Part shown: piece by piece, positions 8,693 to 17,856 of the stretch
How the letters are laid out: every line of letters starts with the position of its first letter
How positions within the stretch are numbered: position 1 is the first letter of the stretch
Assembly: GCF_018403265.1 (NCBI RefSeq)
Contig: NZ_BOSI01000002.1
Location: 620,001-684,000, forward strand
DNA: 64,000 bases
DNA from: Paenibacillus sp. J31TS4
GTDB lineage: Bacteria; Bacillota; Bacilli; Paenibacillales; NBRC-103111
Direction of reading: 5' to 3'
Translations under genes and position numbers: made by a program
Notes under the pieces: generated by a model
What the model was told of the DNA's origin: nothing
Seen by the model: the letters and a program-made list of their open reading frames with translations, nothing else
The model's database searches: none

Positions 8693-9163
8693 ATGGCGAT
8701 GAAATCGAAGATGATGATGCCGGTCCAGAAGGAATATCAGGAGCTGGCCAAGCAGAAGGAGCCCGCCCGGCCGGTGCTGAGCAACTGCATCCGCGCCTTT
8801 CTGGTCGGCGGCGTAATCTGCCTGATCGGGGAAGGGCTTATGCTGTTCTACCAGCGTGTCGGAGGGTTTTCCGAGAAGGCGGCGTCGAGTCCGACAGTCG
8901 TGACGCTCATTCTCATATCCGTCCTTCTGACAAGCTTCGGGCTGTATGACAAAATCGCCCAATGGGCGGGCGCGGGTACCGCGGTTCCCGTAACGGGCTT
9001 CGCCAACTCGATGTGCTCCGCCGCGATCGAGCACAAGAGCGAAGGCCTTGTGCTCGGCGTAGGGGGTAACATGTTCAAGCTGGCGGGCTCCGTTATTGTC
9101 TTCGGCACAGTGGCGGCCTTCCTTATCGGCATCATCCATGTCTTGTTCAAACTGGGGGGATAA
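8693..9163 (+). CDS. spoVAC: Stage V sporulation protein AC
   Basis: 156 residues. After a charged N-terminus (MAMKSKMMMPVQKEYQELAKQ) come four hydrophobic helices and the motif GAGTAVPVTGFANSM, characteristic of SpoVAC/SpoVAE proteins. SpoVAC forms a mechanosensitive channel part of the spore inner-membrane complex that moves Ca-dipicolinate in during sporulation and out at germination. AAGGAG precedes the ATG by 12 bases. The next gene begins five bases after the stop. Only VAC, VAD and VAE are present, without VAA, VAB or VAF, as in the mobile spoVA2 type. Confidence 0.95.
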   Translation: MAMKSKMMMPVQKEYQELAKQKEPARPVLSNCIRAFLVGGVICLIGEGLMLFYQRVGGFSEKAASSPTVVTLILISVLLTSFGLYDKIAQWAGAGTAVPVTGFANSMCSAAIEHKSEGLVLGVGGNMFKLAGSVIVFGTVAAFLIGIIHVLFKLGG

Positions 9164-9167
9164 CAAC

Positions 9168-10190
9168 ATGCAGCGGGGATACCAAAGCTGGGAATTCGAA
9201 CATCGCCCGGTTCTGATCGGGGCGGCCACGTCGGTCGGTCCCGAGGAGGGGCAGGGACCGCTCAGCCGGGATTTCGATCTCGTCCATGAGGAGATGAACC
9301 TCGGGGAGAAGACATGGGAAAAGGCCGAGAAGAAGCTGATGGAGGACGCCGCCGGGCTCGCGATCAAGAAGGCGGGGCTGACCAAGGAGCAGATCAACTT
9401 CTACATCGGCGGCGACCTGATGAACCAAATCATCAGCAGCAGCTTCGCGGTCCGGTCGCTTGCCATCCCGTATCTGGGGGTGTTCGGCGCCTGCTCGACT
9501 TCGATGGAGAGCCTCGCGATCGCAGCGATGATCGTGAACAGCGGCGGTGCCGACTATGCGATGGCGGGCACGTGCAGCCATAACTGCACGGTGGAGAAGC
9601 AGTTCCGTTACCCGACGGAATACGGCTCGCAGAAGCCTCCGACGGCGCAGTACACCGTGACGGGCGCCGGGGCATCCGTCGTGGCCAAGCAGGGAACGGG
9701 ACCGGTAATTACACGGGCGACGATAGGGCGTGTCGTCGACATGGGCATCACCGACCCGTTCAACATGGGCGCAGCGATGGCGCCGGCCGCCGTCGATACG
9801 CTGCAGGCGCATTTTCGCGATTTCGGTATCGAGCCCGGCTATTACGATCTGATCGTAACGGGCGATCTCGCGGCCGTCGGCTATGATATTGCACGCGAGC
9901 TCCTGCAGAAGCACAAGGTGCCGATCGAGCAGACGACGTATCAGGACTGCGGCCTGCTCATCTACGACCGGGAGAAGCAGAAGCATATCGTCCAGGCCGG
10001 AGGAAGCGGCTGCGGCTGCTCGGCGGTCGTTACCTACGGACATTTGCTCAAGCGGCTCGCTGCAGGCGAATTCAACCGCATGCTCGTAGTCGCCACGGGT
10101 GCGCTTCTGTCGCCGCTTTCCTACCAGCAGGGCGAGAGCATTCCCTGCATCGCCCATGCGGTCGCCATCGAACAGGGAAAGGAGGGGTAA
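9168..10190 (+). CDS. spoVAD: Stage V sporulation protein AD
   Basis: 340 residues, family length. It has a thiolase/ketosynthase-like fold; GACSTSMES with Cys109 sits where condensing enzymes keep the active Cys, and GSGCGCSAV near the end is a SpoVAD hallmark. In B. subtilis SpoVAD sits on the inner spore membrane and binds dipicolinic acid. The ATG at 9168 follows GGGGGGAT immediately after the spoVAC stop; longer in-frame starts would overlap spoVAC by 70 bases. It is cotranscribed with spoVAC and spoVAE. Confidence 0.96.
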   Translation: MQRGYQSWEFEHRPVLIGAATSVGPEEGQGPLSRDFDLVHEEMNLGEKTWEKAEKKLMEDAAGLAIKKAGLTKEQINFYIGGDLMNQIISSSFAVRSLAIPYLGVFGACSTSMESLAIAAMIVNSGGADYAMAGTCSHNCTVEKQFRYPTEYGSQKPPTAQYTVTGAGASVVAKQGTGPVITRATIGRVVDMGITDPFNMGAAMAPAAVDTLQAHFRDFGIEPGYYDLIVTGDLAAVGYDIARELLQKHKVPIEQTTYQDCGLLIYDREKQKHIVQAGGSGCGCSAVVTYGHLLKRLAAGEFNRMLVVATGALLSPLSYQQGESIPCIAHAVAIEQGKEG

Positions 10191-10193
10191 CCG

Positions 10194-10550
10194 ATGCTGA
10201 TGCAGTTTGTCTGGGCCTTCGTCATCGGAGGGGCCATCTGCGTCATCGGACAGCTGATGATGGACGTGGGCAAGCTGACGCCCGCGCACACGATGAGCGC
10301 GCTCGTGGTCGCGGGGGCCGTCATCGACGGCTTGGGCTGGTACGATCCGTTTATCCGGTTCGCGGGCGCGGGCGCTTCGGTGCCGATTACGAGCTTCGGC
10401 AACGCGCTCGTCCACGGAACGATCACCACGATCGATTCGGATGGCTGGATCGGCGTATTCACCGGCTTGTTCCAGGTGACGAGCGCCGGCATCGCGGCGG
10501 CGATCATCTTTTCGTTTCTTGCCGCCGTGGTGGCCCGTCCCAAGGGTTGA
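10194..10550 (+). CDS. spoVAE: Stage V sporulation protein AE (AEb type)
   Basis: 118 residues, three to four membrane helices. It shares the GAGASVPITSFGNAL motif with SpoVAC. It is part of the inner-membrane Ca-DPA channel complex. GGAGGGG lies inside the end of spoVAD, three bases separate stop and start, and a strong terminator follows, so this is the last gene of the cluster. The short form matches SpoVAEb. Confidence 0.95.
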   Translation: MLMQFVWAFVIGGAICVIGQLMMDVGKLTPAHTMSALVVAGAVIDGLGWYDPFIRFAGAGASVPITSFGNALVHGTITTIDSDGWIGVFTGLFQVTSAGIAAAIIFSFLAAVVARPKG

Positions 10551-10579
10551 TCCTCTGCTCCGCGGCGCATGTTCCCGTT

Positions 10580-10607
10580 CCGTCCTCCAGAGGGAGGACG
10601 GTTTTTT
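10580..10607 (+). terminator. Rho-independent terminator after spoVAE
   Basis: Perfect 9-bp stem CCGTCCTCC / GGAGGACGG (10580-10588 with 10593-10601), 4-base loop, then TTTTTT. Confidence 0.9.
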
Positions 10608-10807
10608 GTGTTGACGGGACGAGGAAGCTGCGATGCGACAGACGGGGGAGGGTGGGATGGGAACGAAGTCCCAAGAAACTTTGTACGAACGGCGATTCCC
10701 TCAGGCTTTCCGATGTACTTACAATGAGAATTCCTGTAAAATAAAGAGAACAGGCGAAATTCTAGTTACTCCTGTGATTATTCGGACCAGCAGAGGAGGA
10801 ATCGGTC

Positions 10808-11767
<960 letters not shown>

Positions 11768-11774
11768 TCCGGCC

Positions 11775-13010
11775 ATGAACAATAGCTTGCAAGGCATGAC
11801 CCGCCGAACCCAGGGGTTCCCGTTCCGGTTCGGCGCGGTTCTCACCTGCTTCTCCTTCACGCTGTTCTTTCTTCTGTTCCAGGGCGGCAAGCTGGCTTTT
11901 ATGCTGTTCATTATCATGTCCCTGATCTCCGTCTATCTGGTGCTGGGCCGGTGGAGCGGCATTCGCGATACGCAGGGCGAGCGCAGGCTCGTGCTGCCGG
12001 ACCGGGATACCGTTCTCGAGGCCGGAAGCTCCGTCACCGTTCGAATTGACATCCAGATCCCCGGCTTCTGGCCGATCCCCTACGTCATCATCAAAGACAA
12101 GCTCGTCCGCCGCAACGGGGGGAGCCAGCAGTTCGAATGCTCGGTTGTCCCCGACTGGAGCCGCAAAGGTGCAGTCGAGTACCGGACGCCTCCTCTGCGC
12201 AGGGGCGTCTACGGCTTCGAACAGACCGAATGCTCCACGCAAGACATGTTTGGCATCTTCGAGCACCGCGGGGTGCTGGCCATGCCGACCGGCTTCAAGG
12301 TGCTGCCCCATACCGTTGCGATCCGGGAGTGGCAGCAGCTTCACCGCATGCATAAGGGAACGCACCAGCACGCCGTGACGACACGGGCCGTGCGCGAGAC
12401 GACGCAGCTGAACGGCGTCCGCGAGTACAATTACGGCGACCGGCTGTCGCGCATTCATTGGAATGCGACGGCCAAGACCGGAACGCTCAAGTCCAAAGAG
12501 TTCGAGCGCGAGTCGCTGCCGCGGACGATCGTCCTGCTCGACCGGGCCGCTTCCTCTTACGGGAACGAGCAGCTGTTCGAAGTGGCGGTATCCGCAGCCG
12601 CTTCGCTGCTTGAATACGGAGGGCGCAAGGAGCTGGCGATTGGCCTGATGGCGGACGGCTATTACGAGCCGGGCAGCAGCCGGATGGCCAGGAGGCAGAT
12701 GCTGAATCATCTCGTCGAGGTGGAGGCGGACGGCTCCAAGCCGCTCTTGCAGGTGCTGACCGAACGGACGCGCGAGCTTCCCACGGGCACGTTCATCACA
12801 ATCGTGTCGGCGGATAACGGCGAAGCGATGCTGCGGGCGCTCGGTTGGCTCAAGCAGCGGCAGCTCAATCCCTGCCATGTGTGGGTCAATGGCGAGCATC
12901 CGGAGGCCGGCGAGCGATGGCTGCTCACGCTGCGCCACCGCGGCATCTCGGGATATGCCGTCCGTTCGCTCGAGGAGCTCCCGGCTGTGCTGGAAGGGAG
13001 GGGCCTATGA
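11775..13010 (+). CDS. DUF58 domain protein
   Basis: 411 residues. Two adjacent membrane helices (about residues 18-55) are followed by a long soluble part with the DUF58 signature NGVREYNYGDRLSRIHW near 215-232 and a vWA-like C-terminal half (TIVLLDRAASS). DUF58 proteins are the usual partners of MoxR ATPases; their molecular role is undefined. The start at 11775 is placed just after the MoxR stop; ribosome site GGAGAAG is 10 bases upstream. The stop codon overlaps the start of the transglutaminase gene (ATGA). Confidence 0.9.
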   Translation: MNNSLQGMTRRTQGFPFRFGAVLTCFSFTLFFLLFQGGKLAFMLFIIMSLISVYLVLGRWSGIRDTQGERRLVLPDRDTVLEAGSSVTVRIDIQIPGFWPIPYVIIKDKLVRRNGGSQQFECSVVPDWSRKGAVEYRTPPLRRGVYGFEQTECSTQDMFGIFEHRGVLAMPTGFKVLPHTVAIREWQQLHRMHKGTHQHAVTTRAVRETTQLNGVREYNYGDRLSRIHWNATAKTGTLKSKEFERESLPRTIVLLDRAASSYGNEQLFEVAVSAAASLLEYGGRKELAIGLMADGYYEPGSSRMARRQMLNHLVEVEADGSKPLLQVLTERTRELPTGTFITIVSADNGEAMLRALGWLKQRQLNPCHVWVNGEHPEAGERWLLTLRHRGISGYAVRSLEELPAVLEGRGL

Positions 13011-15256
13011 ACCGACAACGCGGATACCTGGCCGGGCTTGTGCTCGACAACTGGCCCCAGAAGCTCACGCTCTTCTTCACCGGCATGTTTCTGTGGCAGT
13101 TTGTCGGATGGATCTCCGAAGAGGACGGCCTCTGGCTGCCGGAGACCGTGCTCTATGTCAAGGGAGCTCTCCTACTGACCTTTGTCCTTGAGATGCTCAC
13201 CTATCGGCTCCAATGGAGCCGGGGAGGGCTGCAGGGGCTCCTGCTTCTCGCATATTCCGGCTATGTCGTCGGCTACCGGCCCGTCGGCTGGGAGCGGGGA
13301 GAGGGCATCCTCGAGAGTCTCCGCTTGTGGGCGGACGGCAATCTCGTGCAGCTTCATCCGTTCGTCTGGTTCATTATGGGCGCCTGGGCGATCTATCATG
13401 TCGCCGTCTGGTGGGTGCAGGCCAGATGGAGAATCTACGTGCTTCTCTTTCTGGGCGTGACGGCGATCGCCGTTCGCGACTCCTTCAGCCAGCTCATTCT
13501 GTGGCAGGAGGCGGCTCTCCTCGTGCTGAGCGGACTCTGTCTCCTGATCGTTCACCAGTTCGCCCGGCTGCGCCGCCACCATCCGGCCGGCTGGTCGCAT
13601 CTGGCCGAATACCCCGTTTCGTCGGCCGTGCCCGTCGTGCTGCTGCTGGCCGTCATGTTCCTGCCGGGACTGCTTGCTCCGAACGTTCCGAACCTGGTCA
13701 CTGACCCATATACGCTGTGGAAGGCGTGGCAGGGAGAGACCGTATCCACGAACGGCAAGGGCACGGGGGCGTTCCTGACCCCGCTCGATGCCACTTCGGG
13801 CTACAGCCGTTCCGACCAGAAGCTCGGCGGGGGATTCAACTTCGACTACAATCCGATCATGCAAGTGGAGACGTCCTACCGCAGCTATTGGCGGGGGGAG
13901 ACCCGTTCGCTCTACAACGGCAAAGGATGGGAGAAGAGTCAGGGCGACCGGCAGGGCCCGGTTAGCGGCTCGATCGGTCCCGACTCTCAGCTCCCCAAGG
14001 ACTCCCGGATCAATACCTCCAGGCTGCGGACGCTGGAGATCGAGCAGACCGTCTCGATGCTTACGGACGATACGTATCCGGTGCTCTTCGGCGCCTATGC
14101 AATCCAGAGCGTAGAGGCGCTGGCGGACGAGCGGACGTTCGACCGGCTGCAGTGGGCGGTCCGTTCTGCGGAGCTCCGGTGGAGTGAACGGGGACGCCCG
14201 CCGTTCCCGAAGCAGTATAAGCTGGTCTCGCAGATGCCGATTTCGACGGAGGAAGAGCTCAATTCCGCGGAAGAGCCGGCGAACAAGGCGGCGCTCGAAG
14301 AGTACCTGCAGCTTCCCGCTTCCACCCCGGCGAGGGTCAAGCAGCTGGCACTTGACGTGACGCGTGGAGCCGATACGCCGTATGCGAAGGCCAAGAGCAT
14401 CGAGCGCTACCTGCAGACGAATTTCCGCTACACGAACAAGCCGAACCAGAACGGCTCGGACAACATGGACTTCGTCGACCGGTTCCTGTTCGAGATCCGT
14501 GAAGGCTACTGCGACTACTTCTCGACATCGATGGCAGTCATGGCTCGCTCGGTCGGCCTGCCGACCCGCTGGGTCAAAGGATTCGCGCCCGGCAGTCCGA
14601 TCATCGACTCGCCGCTGGGCGGAGATACGCTGGAAGGCGATATGCCGCCGATCGACGCGGCGGGCACGTATGTCGTCCGCAACTCCGACGCCCATTCCTG
14701 GGTTGAGGTGTATTTGCAGGGCTACGGGTGGATCCCGTTCGAGCCCACTTCCGGTTTCGCGATGCCGGTCGCGCCAGCGCCGGACGAACCGGGGTCTTCT
14801 CCGGTTCAGCAGCCGGACACTGAGACGGAGGCAAGCGCGGCACCTGTCGAGCCGGAAGCCGCTCCGAGCGGGAACGGCTCGAGACCGTGGCTGCTTCTCG
14901 GCGTTGGATCTGGCGCGGCGGCAGTACTGCTTGCGGTCCTGGCCGGTACCCGCACCGGTCGCAGATGGCTCCGCGGCCTGGTTGGCGGACGTCAGGCATC
15001 CGATTGGAACGAGCGCGTCATCGCGGAGTACAACCGGCTGCTGCGGTATTTGCGCCGCAAAGGCCGGCCGGCCTATGATTATGAGACGGCGAGGGAAACC
15101 GTCTCGCGGCTCAGTGCCCAAGACGTCTGGGCGGCCCGGGATCTGCAGCAGCTTCTCCAGCTGTTCGAGAAGGCCAAATATAGCCCAAGGTCGCTGTCCG
15201 CCGAAGAATATACGCATGCGGCCGCACTCGTGAAGAGACTCAAGGAAACGATGTAA
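13007..15256 (+). CDS. TgpA-type transmembrane transglutaminase-like protein
   Basis: 749 residues. About six membrane helices in the first 220 residues (DUF3488-like) are followed by an extracytoplasmic part with the transglutaminase core near 480-580, one more helix near 630 and a DUF4129-like tail. Catalytic Cys502 is in REGYCDYFS and His563 in DAHSWVEVY; the third position falls in WIPFEPT. The substrate is unknown; in other bacteria these are cell-surface proteases or cross-linking enzymes. The ATG overlaps the DUF58 stop, and GGGAGGGG lies just before. Last gene of the MoxR trio. Confidence 0.92.
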   Translation: MNRQRGYLAGLVLDNWPQKLTLFFTGMFLWQFVGWISEEDGLWLPETVLYVKGALLLTFVLEMLTYRLQWSRGGLQGLLLLAYSGYVVGYRPVGWERGEGILESLRLWADGNLVQLHPFVWFIMGAWAIYHVAVWWVQARWRIYVLLFLGVTAIAVRDSFSQLILWQEAALLVLSGLCLLIVHQFARLRRHHPAGWSHLAEYPVSSAVPVVLLLAVMFLPGLLAPNVPNLVTDPYTLWKAWQGETVSTNGKGTGAFLTPLDATSGYSRSDQKLGGGFNFDYNPIMQVETSYRSYWRGETRSLYNGKGWEKSQGDRQGPVSGSIGPDSQLPKDSRINTSRLRTLEIEQTVSMLTDDTYPVLFGAYAIQSVEALADERTFDRLQWAVRSAELRWSERGRPPFPKQYKLVSQMPISTEEELNSAEEPANKAALEEYLQLPASTPARVKQLALDVTRGADTPYAKAKSIERYLQTNFRYTNKPNQNGSDNMDFVDRFLFEIREGYCDYFSTSMAVMARSVGLPTRWVKGFAPGSPIIDSPLGGDTLEGDMPPIDAAGTYVVRNSDAHSWVEVYLQGYGWIPFEPTSGFAMPVAPAPDEPGSSPVQQPDTETEASAAPVEPEAAPSGNGSRPWLLLGVGSGAAAVLLAVLAGTRTGRRWLRGLVGGRQASDWNERVIAEYNRLLRYLRRKGRPAYDYETARETVSRLSAQDVWAARDLQQLLQLFEKAKYSPRSLSAEEYTHAAALVKRLKETM

Positions 15257-15295
15257 CGGTCCGGCCGAGCCGGTCCAAAGACCGACCTTCCTTCG

Positions 15296-15362
15296 CAGCA
15301 CGCTCCGGACGACGGAACGTCCGGGCATCCGGGCGTATTCCAGGCCGGCGCGTGCTGTTTTT
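15296..15362 (+). terminator. Terminator after the transglutaminase gene
   Basis: The outer arms CAGCACGC.. and ..GCGTGCTG pair over about 11 bp with one mismatch, enclosing a smaller hairpin, and are followed by TTTTT at 15358-15362. Confidence 0.65.
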
Positions 15363-15400
15363 GGCGGTCGGCTCTTATCCAGATGCAAGGAGGAATTCTA

Positions 15401-16294
15401 TTGACAGGCAGCGAATCCGGGCTGGCTCTTCAGCCCCAACACAGCAAGCTGACGCTTGCCAAATTGCTTCGCAGAGGGCTCTTTCTGACGATCGGCGCCG
15501 TGCTGGTAGCCGTCGCCCTTGAAATCTTCCTCGTTCCGAACCGGATCATCGACGGCGGAGTGGTGGGCATCTCGATCATGCTCGCTCACCTGACGCCCAT
15601 CCCGCTTGGCTTGTTTCTTTTCCTGCTCAACCTCCCGTTTCTGTTCGTCGGGTACAAGAAGATCGGCAAGACGTTCGCCCTCTCAACGCTATACGGCGTC
15701 CTGGTCATGTCCGTCGGCACATCTTTGCTGCACCAGGTACCAGCGCTCACGCCGAACAGCCTGCTCGCCAGCGTCTTCGGCGGCGTTATCCTGGGCGTCG
15801 GCGTCGGCCTCGTCATTCGCTCCGGAGGTTCGCTGGACGGAACCGAGATCGTCGCCATTCTCGTCAACGAGAAGACGCCGTTCAGCGTCGGCGAGACGGT
15901 CATGTTCATCAATATCTTCATCCTCGGCAGCGCCGGCTTCGTCTTCGGCTGGGACAACGCGATGTATTCGCTTATCGCTTATTACATCGCCTTCAAGATG
16001 ATCGACATCACGATGGTCGGCTTCGATGAGTCGAAGTCCGTCTGGATCATCAGCGACCGCTATGAAGAGATCGGGCAGGCGATTCTGCACCGGCTTGGGC
16101 GCGGCGTCACCTATTTAAGCGGGACCGGAGGCTATTCGGGAGACAACAAAACCGTCGTCTTCTGCGTCGTCACCCGTCTTGAGGAAGCGAAGCTGAAGTC
16201 CATCGTCGACGATTGGGACCCCAATGCGTTCCTCGCGGTCGGCAACATCCACGACGTGAAGGGCGGCCGGTTCAAGAAGAAAAACATTCACTGA
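15401..16294 (+). CDS. YitT family membrane protein (DUF161 + DUF2179)
   Basis: 297 residues. Five to six N-terminal helices with EIFLVPNRIIDGGVVG and SGGSLDGTEIVA, typical of the YitT membrane domain, are followed by a cytosolic DUF2179 domain (about 200-297; GVTYLSGTGGYSGDNKTVVFCVV). The function is unknown in Bacillus. The start is taken as TTG at 15401 because AAGGAGG lies 7 bases before it. The ATG at 15383 lies upstream of that ribosome site and so is unlikely. The 3' end overlaps the convergent hydrolase gene by 7 bases. Confidence 0.9.
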   Translation: MTGSESGLALQPQHSKLTLAKLLRRGLFLTIGAVLVAVALEIFLVPNRIIDGGVVGISIMLAHLTPIPLGLFLFLLNLPFLFVGYKKIGKTFALSTLYGVLVMSVGTSLLHQVPALTPNSLLASVFGGVILGVGVGLVIRSGGSLDGTEIVAILVNEKTPFSVGETVMFINIFILGSAGFVFGWDNAMYSLIAYYIAFKMIDITMVGFDESKSVWIISDRYEEIGQAILHRLGRGVTYLSGTGGYSGDNKTVVFCVVTRLEEAKLKSIVDDWDPNAFLAVGNIHDVKGGRFKKKNIH

Positions 16295-17148
16295 AGCGGC
16301 TGCTCCCGCTCCTCGGCATGCTCCCAAACGGCCGGTGCCGCGAGGCCCCGGATATCCTCCTCTTGGGCATCCGCCGGCTTCTCGAGGCCGATCAGCCAAT
16401 CCCGGATGTGGGCATTGACCGAGAGCGGCTGCTTGATTGGAATCTGATGCGTGCCGTGCTCGATCCACTTCAGCTGGCTGTCCGGCAGGCGCTCGTGGAG
16501 TAGGCGTGCATACCGCCGAAAGCTCCGATCCTTCTCTCCGTACAAGAGCAGCATCGGCTGTTTGATCTCACCCAGACGGTCTGTACACGAATAGGCCATG
16601 CTCGCGGCAAAATACTGCTTCCAGGCTCTAACCTGGCCGGGCTGCGCACCCCGGAACAGATTGCCGAACGTTGTAAGGCTGTCGGCATTGCCTGCAGACA
16701 AGGCGGCATTCATGAGCCGTTTGGCCCCGAAGCTCGTCAGCAGCTTGGCGAGGCGCACGCGCGCCCGGTTGTACCAGCCCGTCAGCTCAGACATACCGCT
16801 GATCAGAATGCCGCCGGCATAGCGGTCGGGATCGGTCAGCATCGCCTCTAGCACGAGACCGGCACCTGTGGAATAGCCGCACAGATACGGCTTGTTGAGA
16901 CCCAGCCCGATGCAGACCTGCCGCAGATCCTCCGCAAGCAGCGTATAGGTAAGCGGGACCGGAGAAGGGGCGCTCCGGCCGTGCCCGCGCAGATCGAAGG
17001 TGACGATTCGGAACCGATCCGCGAGCTCGGCCTCCTGGTAGCGGAAGGCGCCTCGGTTCAGCAGTGGGGGATGAATGCATACAATCGGGACCCCTTTCCC
17101 GGCAACATGATAATGCAGCAGCGTTCCGTTGGCTTCCAGCATGGGCAT
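16288..17148 (-). CDS. Alpha/beta hydrolase
   Basis: 286 residues. It has the alpha/beta-hydrolase order of motifs: an oxyanion-side HPP segment (VCIHPPLLNRG), the nucleophile elbow GYSTGAG, an acidic residue in LYGEKDRSF and the catalytic His in EHGTHQIP. FDLRGHGRS is typical. The substrate is not predictable; esterase, lactonase or haloperoxidase-like forms all look this way. The ATG at 17148 is 9 bases after AAAGGTGG; an ATG three codons earlier touches the ribosome site. It is convergent with the YitT gene and shares its last bases. Confidence 0.85.
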   Translation of the reverse strand: MPMLEANGTLLHYHVAGKGVPIVCIHPPLLNRGAFRYQEAELADRFRIVTFDLRGHGRSAPSPVPLTYTLLAEDLRQVCIGLGLNKPYLCGYSTGAGLVLEAMLTDPDRYAGGILISGMSELTGWYNRARVRLAKLLTSFGAKRLMNAALSAGNADSLTTFGNLFRGAQPGQVRAWKQYFAASMAYSCTDRLGEIKQPMLLLYGEKDRSFRRYARLLHERLPDSQLKWIEHGTHQIPIKQPLSVNAHIRDWLIGLEKPADAQEEDIRGLAAPAVWEHAEEREQPLQ

Positions 17149-17266
17149 ACTAAACATCCACCTTTCGATAAGGGTTAGGCTCGTGCCCCAGGGGTACGAA
17201 CATGGTAATGCTAGCATTCCCCAATTCTCCGTCCGCATGGCCGCATGCCGTCCCGGGAATCCGTTT

Positions 17267-17294
17267 TTGCAAAAAACCGTAAGTATGGTATAGT
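17267..17294 (+). promoter_or_regulatory. SigmaA promoter of the yqeG operon
   Basis: TTGCAA (17267-17272), 16 bases, TATAGT (17289-17294), 28 bases before the yqeG GTG start. It would drive yqeG-yqeH-aroE-yhbY-nadD-yqeK-rsfS and beyond. Confidence 0.7.
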
Positions 17295-17322
17295 TTGTCT
17301 GTATATCTTGGAAGTGCATGAG

Positions 17323-17844
17323 GTGAAACGGTTGCTGAACAAACTTATTCCGCGGCAGCAGGTAGAGTCCGTCTACGAGATTGTTCTGGCGGACTTGTGG
17401 AAAAACGGCGTGCGCGGAATTATTACCGACCTGGACAATACTTTGGTGGGAGCCAAAATCCCGCTTGCTACGCCCGAGCTTGTCGAATGGCTCGATTATT
17501 TGCGTTCGCTCGGATTCCAGGTCGTCATTGTATCGAATAACGACGAGACAAGGGTAGGCCGGTTTGCCAAGCCCTTGAACGTGCCTTATATTTGCAGCGC
17601 CCGCAAGCCGAGTCGTTCCCCGTTTCGCCGGGCGCTTGACATGATGAAGCTGACCCCCGAACAGACGGCGGTAATAGGAGACCAGCTGCTAACCGACGTG
17701 CTGGGGGGGAACCGGATGGGTCTCTATACGATTCTCGTCCAGCCGATCGCCCGGGGGGAGGAAGGCTTCTTTACCCGGATCAACAGGCAAATTGAAAAAG
17801 CGGCCCGGCTTATCATGAAAGACAACAAGCCAGGGAAGCCATAA
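17323..17844 (+). CDS. yqeG: YqeG family HAD IIIA-type phosphatase
   Basis: 173 residues. The HAD catalytic motif I is TDLDNTLVG near 32-40, motif II VIVSNN, and motif III/IV GDQLLTDVLGGNRMG. The family belongs to the PGP phosphatase (Gep4)-like HADs, but in Bacillus the substrate is not settled. GTG at 17323 gives VKRLLNKLIP, matching the length of the B. subtilis protein. It is the first gene of the conserved yqeG-yqeH-aroE cluster, 12 bases before yqeH. Confidence 0.9.
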   Translation: MKRLLNKLIPRQQVESVYEIVLADLWKNGVRGIITDLDNTLVGAKIPLATPELVEWLDYLRSLGFQVVIVSNNDETRVGRFAKPLNVPYICSARKPSRSPFRRALDMMKLTPEQTAVIGDQLLTDVLGGNRMGLYTILVQPIARGEEGFFTRINRQIEKAARLIMKDNKPGKP

Positions 17845-17856
17845 GGAGAAACGCGA

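Noticed and set aside
13172-15388. Open frame of 738 codons on the minus strand opposite the transglutaminase gene
   Set aside because: Arg/Gly/Pro-rich translation without domains; the plus-strand gene is well supported.
15383-15400. ATG start of the YitT gene
   Set aside because: The ribosome site AAGGAGG lies after this ATG and points to TTG at 15401.
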